DNA of 64,000 nucleotides from Oscheius tipulae (GCA_037178975.1 JASJZH010000004.1:10168001-10232000), one strand, 5' to 3'. Shown: positions 21,581 to 33,289, counted from the first letter of the stretch. Translations and numbers: made by a program. Notes: generated by a model from the letters alone, not told the origin.

Positions 21581-22018
21581 CTTTAAAATTTACCGATTTC
21601 TAATCTTTTCCCTTTCTTTTTGGTTTGCTCTAGCTCATTATACCACGCTCTTGGCGATAAGCAACATGTGAGAGCTATAAAACCGCTGCAAAGCGTAAAA
21701 ATACCGAGATTTTAAAACTTTTTCGACGTTCCCACCAATTTTATTGAACTGTGCGCACTAACTTTGGGCGCTTGGTCTCAATAGCCGTACACTTGCTTTG
21801 ATTGGTGACACGCCGGAAATACGTCCATCTCTTGAAACAGAGACAAAGTAACAAGCAACGTGATACACATGTTTGCTCAAAAACGACGCTCCAATGCTGT
21901 CAGCATGATCAGTGTGTGCTGTTCTCTTAGCAGCGAGCAACCGTTTGCTTGTTTTCTTCTTCTAGCCTTGTAAATGTTCTTCATACCTTTATATTTACCA
22001 TTTTCAGCAACAATCCAA

Positions 22019-22297
22019 ATGGAAAAAATAGCTTATGTTCCATATTCACCAGATTCTAATGAGAACTCGAGTAATGTAAGTTTCTGCTCGAAATGAGGAC
22101 CGTTTTGTATTCTTCAGACAAACCCACCACCTCCCTACGAGCCAAACCATACAGATTCTCCTAGCAAAAGTGTGGTTCCAAAAAAGGAGAGCTGCTGTAG
22201 GGGACGTCAGATTGGTATGGCAATGGCTAGTCCGTCGTTTGCTTTGGGCAATTACATAGCTGGCAAATTCAGGAAGAGCAAAGATTGTTCCAAATAA
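22019..22297 (+). CDS. Small PPxY-containing protein, 78 aa, two exons
   Basis: Exons 22019-22075 and 22118-22297 join cleanly (GTAAGT donor, TTCTTCAG acceptor). The product begins MEKIAYVPYSPDSNENSS, then TNPPPPYEPN with a PPPY WW-domain-binding motif. A basic CC motif (KKESCCRGRQ) follows, then a weakly hydrophobic stretch (IGMAMASPSFALGNYIAG) and a basic tail. The stop is followed at once by ACC, so TAA lies inside an AATAAACC string that could act as the polyadenylation signal. A membrane-attached WW-binding adaptor is inference. Confidence 0.6.
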
Positions 22298-22524
22298 ACC
22301 ATAAGGTCATGTTTGTTTACCCACATATCAGATTGAGATCTTCGATGAATGGATAACTGTCATGAGTGAGCATACAGCCAAGTACTGATGTATCGGAAAA
22401 TGTAGTCCTCCTCAGCTGGTAAAAACAAGGCTTGCAGAATGGCCGCATCTATCCGTCTAAGCCTAAGCGTACATTATGATCAATGATAGTCGATACATGT
22501 CAATTGAGGAGTGCGACTAGGAGA

Positions 22525-22800
22525 TGTCCTTAGCCCGAGTTAGAGACAGAATAAGGCTGACAGACTGGAGGAAGAAGGCTCTCTCCATAGAGATGATATG
22601 GGTTGAAAAGACCACCAAGCTGAAGACAGCAAGATGAACAAAAATCGTGACAGAATGGACCCCGTTTGAGGGCAAAAGACAAAGAGGAGGGCGAAGGCTG
22701 CGATGGACGGACGAAGTACTGCAGATCATGGGACACTCATGGTGGAGTAAGACGTCACAAGAATGGCACACTCACACACCTGCTCTCGTTCAAAGCGGGA
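22525..22800 (+). mobile_element. LINE 3' fragment of a second lineage
   Basis: Plus-strand pieces LTDWRKKALSIEMIWVEKT, TEWTPFEGKRQRGGRR and LRWTDEVLQIMG match the same RT C-terminal layout as the other two LINE tails but with clearly different sequence. A TGA interrupts between them. Confidence 0.75.
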
Positions 22801-22857
22801 TAATGCAGTAAACACTAAACCGAGAAAGACTATTTGACCAGAGGAAATAGTCGGTTT

Positions 22858-23297
22858 CTAGAACGATGTGTAAACTTTCCATACATCATCTTCTTCCGAC
22901 TCGGGGAAATTCTCAGCTCCTTCTTCAAGAACAAAGGCGAAGTTGCTGTTGTCACCTTCAGCATTTTCGCCCTTCTGCGAATTGGCGAACATCTCAAAAC
23001 TGAAAAAGTAATACCAGTAGTATGAACTATAGAACTTCGAATCAAAAATTCTCAGAACTCACGCTCTCAGATGGATTTCTCTCACATACTTGCGGGATCT
23101 CGCCTCCTCGATGTGTTTCTTCAAGATGACGGGACTTTCTCGTGCCTTTTCCCCTGCGTAGTCCAGGATTGCCAGTTTGCAAGCCCTAAATGTTCAAGTT
23201 ACAAACCTCAAAAAGCCTAAAATTACACATACGGATGCCCTCTCTTGACTTAAATGAAGTTTGCTTTTGCTTCGTTGGCAACTGCTTTCGTCTTCCG
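22858..23297 (-). CDS. Small uncharacterised acidic-tailed protein
   Basis: Minus-strand exons 23297?-23229, 23185-23063 and 22999-22858 (TAG) join in frame. The product contains KSREGIRMACKLAILDYAGE, then a charged helical run (KARESPVILKKHIEEARSR), and an acidic C-terminus (FAFVLEEGAENF, PESEEDDVWKV). The start is uncertain: the ATG in GIRMACK spans the first splice junction, and the upstream part overlaps the antisense gene relic at 23288. No family recognised. Confidence 0.45.
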
Positions 23298-23640
23298 ATC
23301 AATCAGCTGAAAGAGCTTCGACTAAGACTGGACAAGGTGCACCGTCATCTGCGCTACGTGCTTGTACGTGACACGATTGAAACTGCTGTTTGCTACCAGG
23401 TAGGAGTGCAGCTTTATATGGTACAGATAAAATATAGGCCTTTTTCAATCCACAGGAGACTGTCAGGAGAGGCTTAGTGCAGCTGCAGAATAGTTTGGGA
23501 GTGACGGCTACAGGACTACGGGAGATGAATTCAGCGCAGGTTTTGCCCTCACGACAGTGTTCGGGGATTTCCCCTATGTTGTTCACATGCATGTTTGCTG
23601 AAAAGTTTCTACTAGTTGATGTGTATTGGTGTAAGTGAAG
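23288..23640 (+). pseudogene. Truncated paralogue of the 33.3-34.8 kb gene
   Basis: RLPINQLKELRLRLDKV, LRYVLVRDTIETAVCYQ, an intron (23401-23440), then AFFNPQETVRRGLVQLQ and LGVTATGLREMN correspond to RLPIKQLKERRLRLDKV, CYQ|AVFNPEETVARVL and LGVVATALREQN at 34.5-34.75 kb. The end (GDFPYVVH versus GDYPYVVH) is in a shifted frame here, and the upstream exons are absent, so the copy looks non-functional. Confidence 0.65.
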
Positions 23641-23673
23641 GTTTATTACTATTAAGCACATTGCACAACAATT

Positions 23674-24601
23674 TTAGCGTCCATCGTGTCCGGGCTGTCC
23701 ATCATGGCCGCCAAAACCGCCATGTCCAGCTTCTCCTCCTTCGCCCCCTTCACCGCCGTTGCCACCATTTCCACCGTTGCCTCCAAAGCCGCCGTCACCC
23801 TTGATTCCTCCATTGTCTCCGAGACCGCCAGTGCTATCGTCCCCACCGTTGTTGGTCTGGCGTCTTCTTCTCTGAAACATGCATTTGGGCTATCTAATTA
23901 ACTAAGAATTGCTCTGTCTGTGGGGAAAGCTCTCACCCGTAATGTCTAGGCAGGAATAACATGGCCTACAACCCTGTGTGGAAGGAAAGGAAACTTACCA
24001 TTCCGTCTCCGCCATCCCCTCCTCCGTCTCCACCGCCTCCATCCCCTCCATCACCGCCATCTCCACCTGCCCCACTGTCTCCGCCTGCACCACCGCTTCC
24101 TCCATCGCTGCCGTCGCCTCCGTTGCCGCCGTCCCCACCTACACCGCCGTCGCCACCATTTCCACCGTTTCCTCCGTCACTGCCGTCTCCGCCATTTCCG
24201 CCGTTTCCGCCTACACCACCATCTCCTCCATCGCCACCGTTTCCTCTTTTTCTCCTCACAACGATTCCATTGCCTTCAAATCCTCCATCGCTCCCACGAG
24301 CACTGTTTCCTCCGCTAACTCCTCCACCATCTCCATAATCTCCGGCCTCCCTTTTTCTCCTCCCTCCATTGCCTCCATCGCCTCCATTGCCTCCAAGGCC
24401 TCCGTCACCGCCTCTTCCGCCGTCACATCCTGGCCCACCATCTTGTCCACTGCCTCCGTCCTGACCAAATCCGCCAGGGCTGCCAGTTGCTCCGTTACAG
24501 TTCGACGTCGGGAGTGTAAAAACCAAGGAAACCACCTAAGTATCGGAAATTTCAAATAAGAGTTGAATGCTCACCACGAGGAGAAGGAAAACATGATTCA
24601 T
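23674..24601 (-). CDS. Secreted glycine-rich protein precursor with polybasic cleavage sites
   Basis: Exons 24601-24575, 23999-24535 and 23674-23871 join in phase 0 throughout, 253 aa. The signal peptide MNHVFLLLVVVSLVFTLPTS is created by joining exon 1 to exon 2, which fixes the start. The mature part is almost entirely GG-D/N repeats (GGDGG, GGNGG, GGSGG), broken by three polybasic, furin-like sites: GGRRKREAGDYG, IVVRRKRGNGG and MRRRRQTNNGG. These divide the chain into four Gly-rich blocks. The minus-strand poly(A) signal lies at about 23642. The plus strand over this region is an ORF-rich shadow (Ser/Pro). Extracellular matrix, cuticle or mucus peptide precursor is inference. Confidence 0.85.
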
Positions 24602-25009
24602 GACTGACAGTACAAGAGTCCTTATTTGTACTGGTACGGCTCTCTAATTTTTGAGATGCTTTTATATTGGGAGGATGTGTTTGTTTGATTAGCAAAGTTT
24701 GTTGCAAAACCGTTAAAAATAGCATAATCTTTGCCGAAGTTGAGTCAGTGGCCTGCGCCATTTGTGTCTACTACGATTGTTTGTTTGCTCAAGTTTGACT
24801 GTTCTTTTTCCGGCTGACATTGTGTTTTTGTCTAGATGACTGTCCAGTCTTTTCCATGATCATTTTCCATTGTCTTACATTGCCAAACAGAGTAACAGTT
24901 CTATCCAGCGATAACAGAACGCAACCCATTGACAAACAAGCAGAGTTGTATAGCGACAGAGAAACGACTGTAAAAGGCGCCTTCTTCTCTGAAAGAAGCT
25001 TTTAGGCTA

Positions 25010-25190
25010 TCCAGCTTTTCAAAGATTGGTCTGTCTGTGGGGAAAGTTCTCACCCATACTGTCTGTAATAACATGGCCTAATACCCTTGGAGAAGAAACT
25101 TATTTCCACCATCCCCTCCTCCATCTCCATCCCCTCCATCCCTTCCGTTGCCGCCATTTCGACCTACACCACCCTCTTCACCTTTCATAA
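25010..25190 (-). pseudogene. Degenerate partial copy of the glycine-rich gene
   Basis: GGTCTGTCTGTGGGGAAAG.TCTCACCC and ACATGGCCTA.ACCC...GAAACTTA, followed by CC-CTCC-rich sequence, duplicate the exon 2-exon 3 intron and part of exon 2 at 23890-24200, with gaps and no intact ORF. Confidence 0.6.
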
Positions 25191-25421
25191 GGAGCATATT
25201 TTTAACTTCTTGGATATACTTATGTTACCTTTCAAGAGTTCCCAGTAGTTGAAAAGTGATGCCTGGAGATTGCTAGATTCTACTGTTATACACTTGTTCA
25301 GCAGATATGGTACCAGGAGATGCCTCCCACAACACAAAACAGATTGACCAACATTTTGTTTATTCATTTAGCATACATTTAGTATGCAGTATACGAAATT
25401 ATAAGATATTAGTATATGAAA

Positions 25422-26020
25422 TTATGGCTGCTCCCTTGTAATACTCATGTGTGTCGTCCTTTTGCAAAACGAAAGGAAGACTGCTGGTTTGTATACTAGG
25501 TTTTCTAGGAGATTCAAACTTTCGGATATATTTAGCAGCACTCCTCCAGCTTCCTGTTGCAGAACGGCGTCTGGAAGTTCTGGAATAACAGTGACAGTGT
25601 CCTTACATTTTGCCAATGAGCTTGCATCAGAAGCTGTCAATGTGGTTTTGTCAGTTGGACACATGGTCATGGCAGAGGTTTTAAAGTTACCGCGGAGAAC
25701 TGTGCCAGAAGAGTTTCTGTCAACCTGACCGTAGATACGGCACGTTCCATCCCTAAAAGCAATGTCAGTGTTTCAGTGACTAAGAGATTCACTCCTCCGA
25801 GAAGTAATTACAGCAGATGTACTGCGCACAATCTGAAATCGGACACGTTGTCCTCTCGATGAACAATCCATTGACGGTGGTTGTATCAGGGACAGTGTCA
25901 GTTGAGACAAAGTACACTTCCCCTGCAGACCCGACAAAAAGAGAGGACAGTAGTAGCTTTCCAATTACTGTAGCAGCGAGAGCATTATTTGCTGGACTGA
26001 AAGTCCGTATCCTGGCTGCT
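25422..26020 (-). CDS. Secreted cysteine-containing family protein (best-preserved copy)
   Basis: Exon B 25422-25752 (TAA) and exon A from 25793 to about 26010 join in frame through a 40-nt intron. The chain has a signal-like segment (KLLLSSLFVGSAG), then EVYFVSTDTVPDTTTVN, CPISDCAQYICCNYF, DGTCRIYGQ, SGTVLRGNFK, MCPTDKTTLTASDASSL, and a C-terminal half with NISESLNLLENL. The start codon was not placed; an upstream exon may exist. It shares this block order with the disrupted copy at 12 kb, and part of it with the 5 kb gene. Family and function are unknown to me; secretion is inferred. Confidence 0.6.
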
Positions 26021-26168
26021 AATTAATTGAGGGGGAAACATTCGTGTGATGCTATACTGTTATTAAGCAAGGCACCTCAGACTCTTTATATACCCGTTTT
26101 ATTGTCTCTGTCAAAACATCTGTGACAAAATATATCCTCAAAAAATGTGACGAATAATTAACAAGGGG

Positions 26169-29100
26169 CTAGAAGCGTTCCATAGAGCTCTCCGATTCCA
26201 CAGACTCATTGTCAACCTCCCGATGATTTTTTAGCTTGTCCATCGAGTTGCAGCTGTCCGGTCTCGGCATTTCTTCTTGACCCATGCCCATCTCTCGACG
26301 ATAGATTTTCTGATCTCGAACAAGGAAGAATGCTGTGAGGTAGTAGAAGAAAGCAGAGACGACCAGAAGAGCCACTGTGATGGAACTGGCCTTGACTAGA
26401 GCCCAGTACTGGTCTTCGGAGCTCTCTTTGCCGTGTCGGATAGCGTCGGAGATCTGTTGAAATTGACATTGAATAGTAGAAAACTTGACTTACAACTCCA
26501 ATGAGATAGGGACCACTGGCGTCTCCGAACGTGTGGGATATCATCATGAAGTAGGAAAAGGCTGTACTTCTTCGGGCCGGTATAATCACACCCTGAAAAA
26601 GAGACAGATTTCGTACGGGCTTTGTCAAAGTTCTGTCACTGTTCGGAAAAAGCTGCAAGTGATTTGACCCTTACGATCTTCTAAGGAGGAAAGCTACGAG
26701 AGGTCAAGTCGCTATGTACTCGTGATCCTTCGTTATCGGTCTCTGGGAAAGATTATCCATGAAATGGAAAATATGGTCTGTTGAAGAAAAAAAGAGAATA
26801 ATTTGTCCTACGCGGCATGCCTTTTCTTGGCTGCATATCGAAGATTTGCATTGAATAAGTTGGTCCGCAGCCAGAATCCTGGGGGGAGAGGGCATTTGAA
26901 AAATTTGACAGCTTGACAAAAATTTCGTGAGGGATTTGTCATATAAGCTATCGGAGAAATAATCTTACTGTTTGAGTGCAAGGGGACCTTCAGTGAATGG
27001 AACTGTCACTGTAGGCTGGTAGGAGCGACAGTAATTAGCGTAGGGGGAACATCCCATCACCAACTTTGACTAACTACTACGCCCGAATGCTGGCTCATCC
27101 TGATAATCTAAGACCAGAAATCCGTTATCTGGTTTTTGTTAGGAACTTTACAGACCCCATTTACTAGGATTAAAGTTGGTTTAAAGAATGGATTTAAAAA
27201 AGACACTCACCATCAGCATGTCCACATTCAATCCCCAATTGAGAGACAAGAACGTGATGACGACGAACATTAGTACCCAGAGCATGGGCACACTGTGATG
27301 ACCGAAAAGGAAGACGATGGCCAGGATCGGTGCTCCTATCAGAGCACCTGTTCCCGAGACAATTGGCTGTGCCCTAACTGTTTGGATCAGTCTGAAGGGG
27401 CCGACACCCTTCATCATCCAGCCAGCGATCATGGTTCCCATTGCCACTCCAAGAAGTCCAGCCACGGTCGTGATGGCTCCGAAGATGAGACCGATGCTGA
27501 AAAAGGTAGCGTTGCACTTAAGTTTTTAAGGTTTTGTACAGTGTTTAAGCGATAGTTTGTGTGAAGTTGTGAGCATAAGGATTTGTGAATGTTTGTGAGT
27601 GAGTTTGCTTTTTACTTCTTTTTGATTTTGCTCATTTCCTGTGCGTAGGACAGAGTGGTGGAGAGTACCGTTGCTACCGTAGTAACTGTTACATTCAGTG
27701 CTTCGTGGACCAGAGGCTCAAGCGCTCTGAAAATGGATAGGACAGTTGACAAGGACGTGGTAGATCCGTCAATACATTAACAACTCAACGAGAAACGAGA
27801 GGGCACGACGTGAGTCTAAATGATAAGTCTATGGTTTCGAAAAGCAAGCCACAACGATTTGAATGTCTAACTGTCAAGTTTGTGGCTCGTAAAGAGGATC
27901 CACAACAACTGGCTGCCTTACTGTGGCCTCATCTTGAAGGTCAACTTTTCTCCGAGGTCAACTTTTTCCTCTCTCCTGTTTACTCCCCTGCCATCACTAT
28001 GTAATCGAGCATAATCTGTCTCGGTTACATGAAAGCAAACAGAAACTTACGAGTCGACTTCGTGGTCCATGTCCTTGGTGTCATTCAAGAGCTGCTTAGA
28101 GTCATTGAGACCCTTGTGCCAGGCCTCGAGATGACCAATGATAGACGGTTCCCACCATGTCAGAGTACCAGTACAGAAAATTAAAGCAGTGTAGGCGAAG
28201 GTACAACAGACGTAGGTTGGACTGCAATGTTCAGGGTTATAGAAAATTAGGTGTGTTACATTTTGACTATGGCTAAGAGATCCTTCACGTAGGAGGAGTC
28301 TGTTTGGACGACTTCAACCTCTTCCTTGCCTTCCACTTTATCGGCTCCTCCACGCTCGGGCTCGAAGACAAACAAGACCAACAAGACCAGAGCGACAGCG
28401 CCTGAATGTAAATGATAAAAGGAGAAAGAAGGTGAGAATTGCCTGCGAAGGCGGTAACTCGAACTCCCCACTGCCAGTGTCCGAAGGCTGAGGAGACATT
28501 AGAGCCGACCACAAAGCCGAGACCACTAAAAAAATTTGTTTTGAACACTTCAAATATTTGTCTGATGATCAGACAAACTGGAATCGTTTCAATCCCTTTG
28601 ATACCTAGTACTGAAAGCTTCCAGAGATATCAAATAGTATGTATTGAAACTGTTTCATATGAGACTCTTTGTCACTCTATCTCTCAGTCTCTCTGTCTCT
28701 CTCAAGACTATTTACGCTTCAAAAGCTTACCTTCCCACAGGTACAGCAAAGTAAAACAACATGTACATTCTGCTTCTGGCCACACCTGAGAACATGTCGG
28801 AAATCATTGACGGGGCCACGTTTGAGTAGGACGCTTCACCGATTCCGACGACTCCTCTGAAGAGCAAGAACATCCAGAAGTTCTTCTCTGAGGCGAAAGT
28901 CGAGGCTACGACCGCTCCCAGCCAGATCACTACTCCTCCCACAGTGATCCATTTTCTGTTGTACCGATCACCCAGATACCCACAGATTGGTGAGCCTATA
29001 ATGAAGAAAACGATGAAGATGGTCTGAATCAGTCCGGCCATGCCGTCATCGATATTGTAGTAAGCCTGGATCTCGTTAAGGACACCTAAATTGGAATTCG

Positions 29101-29213
29101 TTTAGGCGGGAAAACAAAACTTTACCAGCTACAGTGTATCTATCGACGTAGTTTAAGAGATTGATGATGAAGAGGACGACTCCGGAGACGTAGTCCCATT
29201 TCCCGTTGGCCAT
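26169..29213 (-). CDS. Spinster-like major facilitator superfamily transporter
   Basis: Nine exons, all in frame, 539 aa: 29213-29126, 29085-28731, 28525-28443, 28401-28260, 28221-28051, 27726-27616, 27496-27211, 26592-26494, 26453-26169 (TAG). MANGKWDYVSGVVLFIINLL then NYVDRYTVAGVL matches the spinster N-terminus. GYLGDRYNRKW is the MFS motif between TM2 and TM3, and GIGEASYSNVAPSMISD is the conserved TM4 region. The length matches known spinsters (about 500-550 aa). Between TM7 and TM8 is a long polar loop rich in N-glycosylation sites (LNDSKQLLNDTK, ALNVTV). The donor after exon 3 (GCAG|GCAATT) is GC-AG. Known family role: lysosomal or plasma-membrane export of sphingosine-1-phosphate or lysophospholipid-type substrates; the substrate here is unknown. 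Confidence 0.93.
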
Positions 29214-31790
29214 GGTTACCTGAAGGAAGTAGTTTACTTGTTAGAGGAGGTCTGATAATGCGAGCCGATGCTCAAACAGAGAATGGAATGAAGAGTTCCT
29301 GGACATGTGTTCAGGGTTTAATAGTTCGCTTATCTTTCATTGACCAGAGAGTTCGATAGTGTGGGAAGAGATGGTTGAGCTGATCGAAAGCGGGGGAGAG
29401 AGATCAATGGGTGCTTAACATTTGGGCAAAGGCACGGTATGGGGTGGAGAGATTGGACTTGGGTATTGCAGAGTGGTTAACCAAATGTAATAAGAAAAAA
29501 ACGGTGCAAAGTGAGTGCAGGAGCAGCTTACATTGGCGATGCATTGCTACACTTGCATTGTATGTATGTACTAAACTGTGTTAGTGTCCGAGTTCAAACA
29601 AGTTAGGAGCACAGCTAGTGGGAAGCCCATATAGCGCAATGACAGCCGTTTTTCTTCCTCTGATCATTCACTTGCGGAGCAGTGACCCAACAACCGACTT
29701 GAAAAGGTGTATTCCAAATCAAAAATCATAACAGGCATGGCTGAAGGACCGGCCCATTTATGAAGGCATATACTCGGGCCGAGTAGAAAATTTCTCTTGA
29801 GGGCGTTTGAATTTTTTTTAGTGAGAAGTATAATTGACCTGCAGAGTTCAGAAAAACTTTATCAGCCAAAATTTACAAACGCGTCCCACAAATGTTGGGT
29901 CGGTCCGTGCTTCTTGTTCTGTTCAGTCATGCCTGCTCGTAATAAGGGCAAGTATATATTGTTAGAATAAGGTACGCTCAATCTGGAACAGTTCATTCTC
30001 CAGATAGAGTAGCGCCCAGTGTTAAAGACTTGTCAAATTTACAGAACTACGAGAACATCAGGGCCAGAATAATATCAGGGATGCAAGTACCCGGACAATG
30101 CTGTTATATCACTCATAGAAAGATGAACCGAGTCTATCGTCTACAAACAGTCCCAGGGCTTACAGGAAAGCTCGAAACAGTTCAAAAGATTCATGTGGTT
30201 TTGGCAATGAAGCCTTGAAATTGAGAGACAAAAGGACGACCGATCAAGTGGTTAAATGACTGGTTCGCCGTAGAAATTCTGTGAAAACTGGGTGGGCTAA
30301 ATAATTGAAGACAAGGGGCTAGCTGGCTGGTTGAAAACCAAACTGTTCAAATGGCCTCATATAACTTTTTCACCTTGAAGAACACTCTGAGTGAGTTGAA
30401 CAAAGCTCGGCTGAAGAAATGGTAATTATGACCAGTGTGTCCTAATCTAGACAAAGACTCCGGTTTGTTTAATGGGTGTGAAGTAATAAAACACGCAGAA
30501 AGTGTCGGCATTTCAGATAAGAAGTAGAAGAGAGAGCAGTGGGGAAGAATACCATCAAATTTAAAGGTTTCTCAATAAATATTGGACTTCTTCAGCATGG
30601 CATTCCGACCATGTTCTCTGGAAAAGGAAAGCTATTAAAAAGTGAGTCATAGTTCAGAGGTACCAAGAGATCAAGGACAGAGAGACAAAGACACAGAAAG
30701 ACAAACCCAGACCAACCTAGTGAAGCTGGACTCAATTAGCTCCTATCTCTCTCCTCAGATCGAAGCGCTCTTGGACCACTAACTCTCAACAATAAAATGA
30801 ACATCGCCGAAGAGATCACATTCTTCTGAGCTAAATCACAACATGCGAGGGCGAGAATGACTATGCAAATTCTTATGGGTTCTACAGTGTCTTTGTTCCC
30901 GGAAGAGGAATTTCTGTCTCTCTGACTAGTAGATAGACACGGTGTTGTTGTTCAATTCGTGGAGCCCCATCTTTGTGGTTGGAAAAGAGGACAGGTTGAA
31001 TACATAAGGAGCCGTAAATAGCTTGTTTCCATTAGGTCTCAAAAACTTAGCCAATAACTGAAAGAATATAAATGTTGTTGTTTGCTGCAACTAAACAGGC
31101 ACAGCAACTAATGTTGCATGTATCACACAACTACCCTTTTTTCTCTGATTTTCTGTCACAGCAGTTCTTGAAAGGTTGATCGAACAGGGCAATGGAGCAA
31201 TAGACATTTCGATCCGGTACGGGCGCAATCACTGAAAGAGCACATTCTCCGTGAGAAGAGCGGAGCCAATAAGCTCGTTTATTGCCACGGGCCGAGGCAG
31301 TGGTCAGCCCGGTTCACAAGTGCAAACCAGAGTTGTAATAGTCGGCCTGGAAGTCATTAATCAGACCCCTGACCATAGCCATAATGTTGCACCAACTTTC
31401 AAACATCATGGTTCTTCATCGATCTTCTTATCATTCACCTGTTTGCCTTTTCCATTATTCCCGCAAGGGTGCATCGAGAACAGATACCAAAAATATTCAT
31501 GCAGAATTTCATGTGAGCTTTGCATCAGCTGATTTCCTCTTTGAATAGAGTGGCCACGATAACAGCTTCGGGAAGGCAAAAGAAGAGTCTTGCGCGTTTT
31601 ACGTGTGTAACGATGGCCACAAGTTTTGAGGTCTGCAAAGAAGGTTCCACGGCTCTGAAAGCCGGATGAAGGGTTTGCCAGAAGTTTTTCTACTTCAGAG
31701 GAAGAATATGTTGCGCTCGAGCTCGAACTAAGGACACGTTTCTTTTAGATTCAGTTTTAGCAGCAAGAAACAATGATTATTCAAGGAGAA
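29214..31790. other. Gene-poor interval
   Basis: No convincing gene. The only protein-like ORF is plus-strand 30030-30218 (ENIRARIISGMQVPGQCC, then THRKMNRVYRL), without a resolved start; an upstream ATG at about 29950 (MPARNKGK) does not join it in phase. AGAGAC simple sequence near 30675-30710. Confidence 0.45.
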
Positions 31791-31794
31791 ATAA

Positions 31795-31912
31795 TTCAAT
31801 AAAAAATCCGTCACGGTCCTTCAGAACAAGGACATGCTTATTAACAGTAACAATTACTATCAGGGCAGAGTAGACTCTGCAGATTTTGCTAATGTTAAAG
31901 AATCGGAATGGG
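31795..31912 (+). repeat. Duplicate of the 35.0-35.1 kb segment
   Basis: CACGGTCCTTCAGAACAAGGACATG.TTATT.ACAG and AGACTCTG..GA.TTTG.TAATGTTAAAGAAT are shared with 35022-35122 in the same orientation, about 80% identical. The second copy lies just 3' of the Gln-rich gene and may be its 3' flank. Confidence 0.7.
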
Positions 31913-32519
31913 GGAATCACTCTTACTGAAGCGCAATGGTGTCTGTCTGTCTGTGTGTGTTCGTTTGTGCGTAGCCGATTGTAGTTTTGGACACACGGTA
32001 ACAAAATTTTTATTGTTGTAAAGCACCATTTTGTAGAGAAATTTCTGCTGAGTAAGAATATACCTTAATATTTGAGAATACCAATACTCCCAACGAAGTT
32101 ATAGAGCTTCAAAGTTTCAGTTCCAAAGTTAGTGTATCGCTAAGAGGCGCCGCCTTTCTGTGGGCAGCTTTTTGTCAAGTTATTTTCAGTTGTGAAAGTT
32201 ATAGAGACAGAAACACACACACACACAGAGGGAGAGGGAGAGAGAGAGAAAGAAAAAAAATTTCAATTTTCTAGGCGACGAACTACGCTCGGACCCTTTC
32301 TTATAAGACTTGCGTCCCGTTCAGTTTTGGTTCTCCAGGGCTTGAACAGCTGTTTACTTGAGTCAGCTAAGGGAAGGTCGCTTTAGCAAAAATTCTCTAC
32401 AAAATAGTACTTTACAGCAATAAAAATCGGCCAACTACAAAAAACCGAGAAATGACTGGAACTATGCAATAACATATTAGGGGCAAGTTGGCAACTAAGT
32501 TTTCGCTTTTTCAAATGCT

Positions 32520-32985
32520 AAAATTTATTGTCTTCCAAACAACTTTTTCATTCGTTGTAATCATCATTATGATGTACCACTTCTGCCCATTTCACGGGTA
32601 GCTTATGAATGCCACGTTCGTAGAACACCTTAGATTTCGACGCGAAGAAGCTTGTCAATGAGGTTTTGAGTGCGCCGTCGGAATCGAACTGTTGTCCTTC
32701 AAACACGTTGTTGAGAGTCCGGAGCAGATAATAGTCGGAAGGGGAAAAATCTCCCAACCCAGGTCGTGGATCTTGGAGCGAGTGAGTTTTGCAACATGAG
32801 GCGCGCGTTGTCTTTCTGCAGGATGACCTTCGACTTCAGCGGTCGTTTCTGACGAAGTGCAACGGCAACCTTTTCAAGTTGCTGGCTGTATATGATATCC
32901 CAGAAAACACAAAGCATAATCTTCTTTTGATGGGTGTCAGGTTTCACATCAGGACTTGGTGTCTGCCCTGGACCCACTCATTGAC
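32520..32985 (-). mobile_element. Mariner-family transposase fragment, frameshifted
   Basis: Minus-strand frames give PDVKPDTHQKKIMLCVFWD (catalytic-core side), VILQKDNARLMLQNSL, then in a second frame SPSDYYLLRTLNNVF (the third catalytic Asp region, SPSDYxL) and QFDSDGALKTSL. The catalytic domain is split by a frameshift at about 32700-32757, and the N-terminal DNA-binding half is missing. By motif it is a mariner-type DD34D element and is dead. Confidence 0.88.
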
Positions 32986-33289
32986 ACTTCCTTCAGAAGT
33001 TTGCAGACATTACCGTCACAACGAAAATACGCGCGTACACAATCGCGTACGGCGCTACAGTAATCCAACGGGCAGGGTTTTAAACGAGGGAGAAATAGAT
33101 TGGGCAACAAGGGTATATGTTGTAAAAAAAGAGGAAATTATGCCGGGCAATAGGTGCCTATATGTCTACTTGGCATTGCACAATCCTGTTAACAGCATGA
33201 AAACTGTTCACACCCAACCCTTTCAGTGTTCCTGGCTCATCTCTACGAAACAATAGATTTTTATACTGTTGATTCGAGAAGCAGCGAAG

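Noticed and set aside
23961-24559. Long plus-strand Pro-rich and Ser/Thr-rich ORFs (125 and 193 aa) over the 24 kb region
   Set aside because: They are complements of the GG-D/N repeat of the minus-strand glycine-rich gene, which has a signal peptide, consistent splice sites and a poly(A) signal.
32789-33256. 155-aa plus-strand ORF
   Set aside because: Antisense to the mariner transposase fragment on the minus strand; no splice or domain support.
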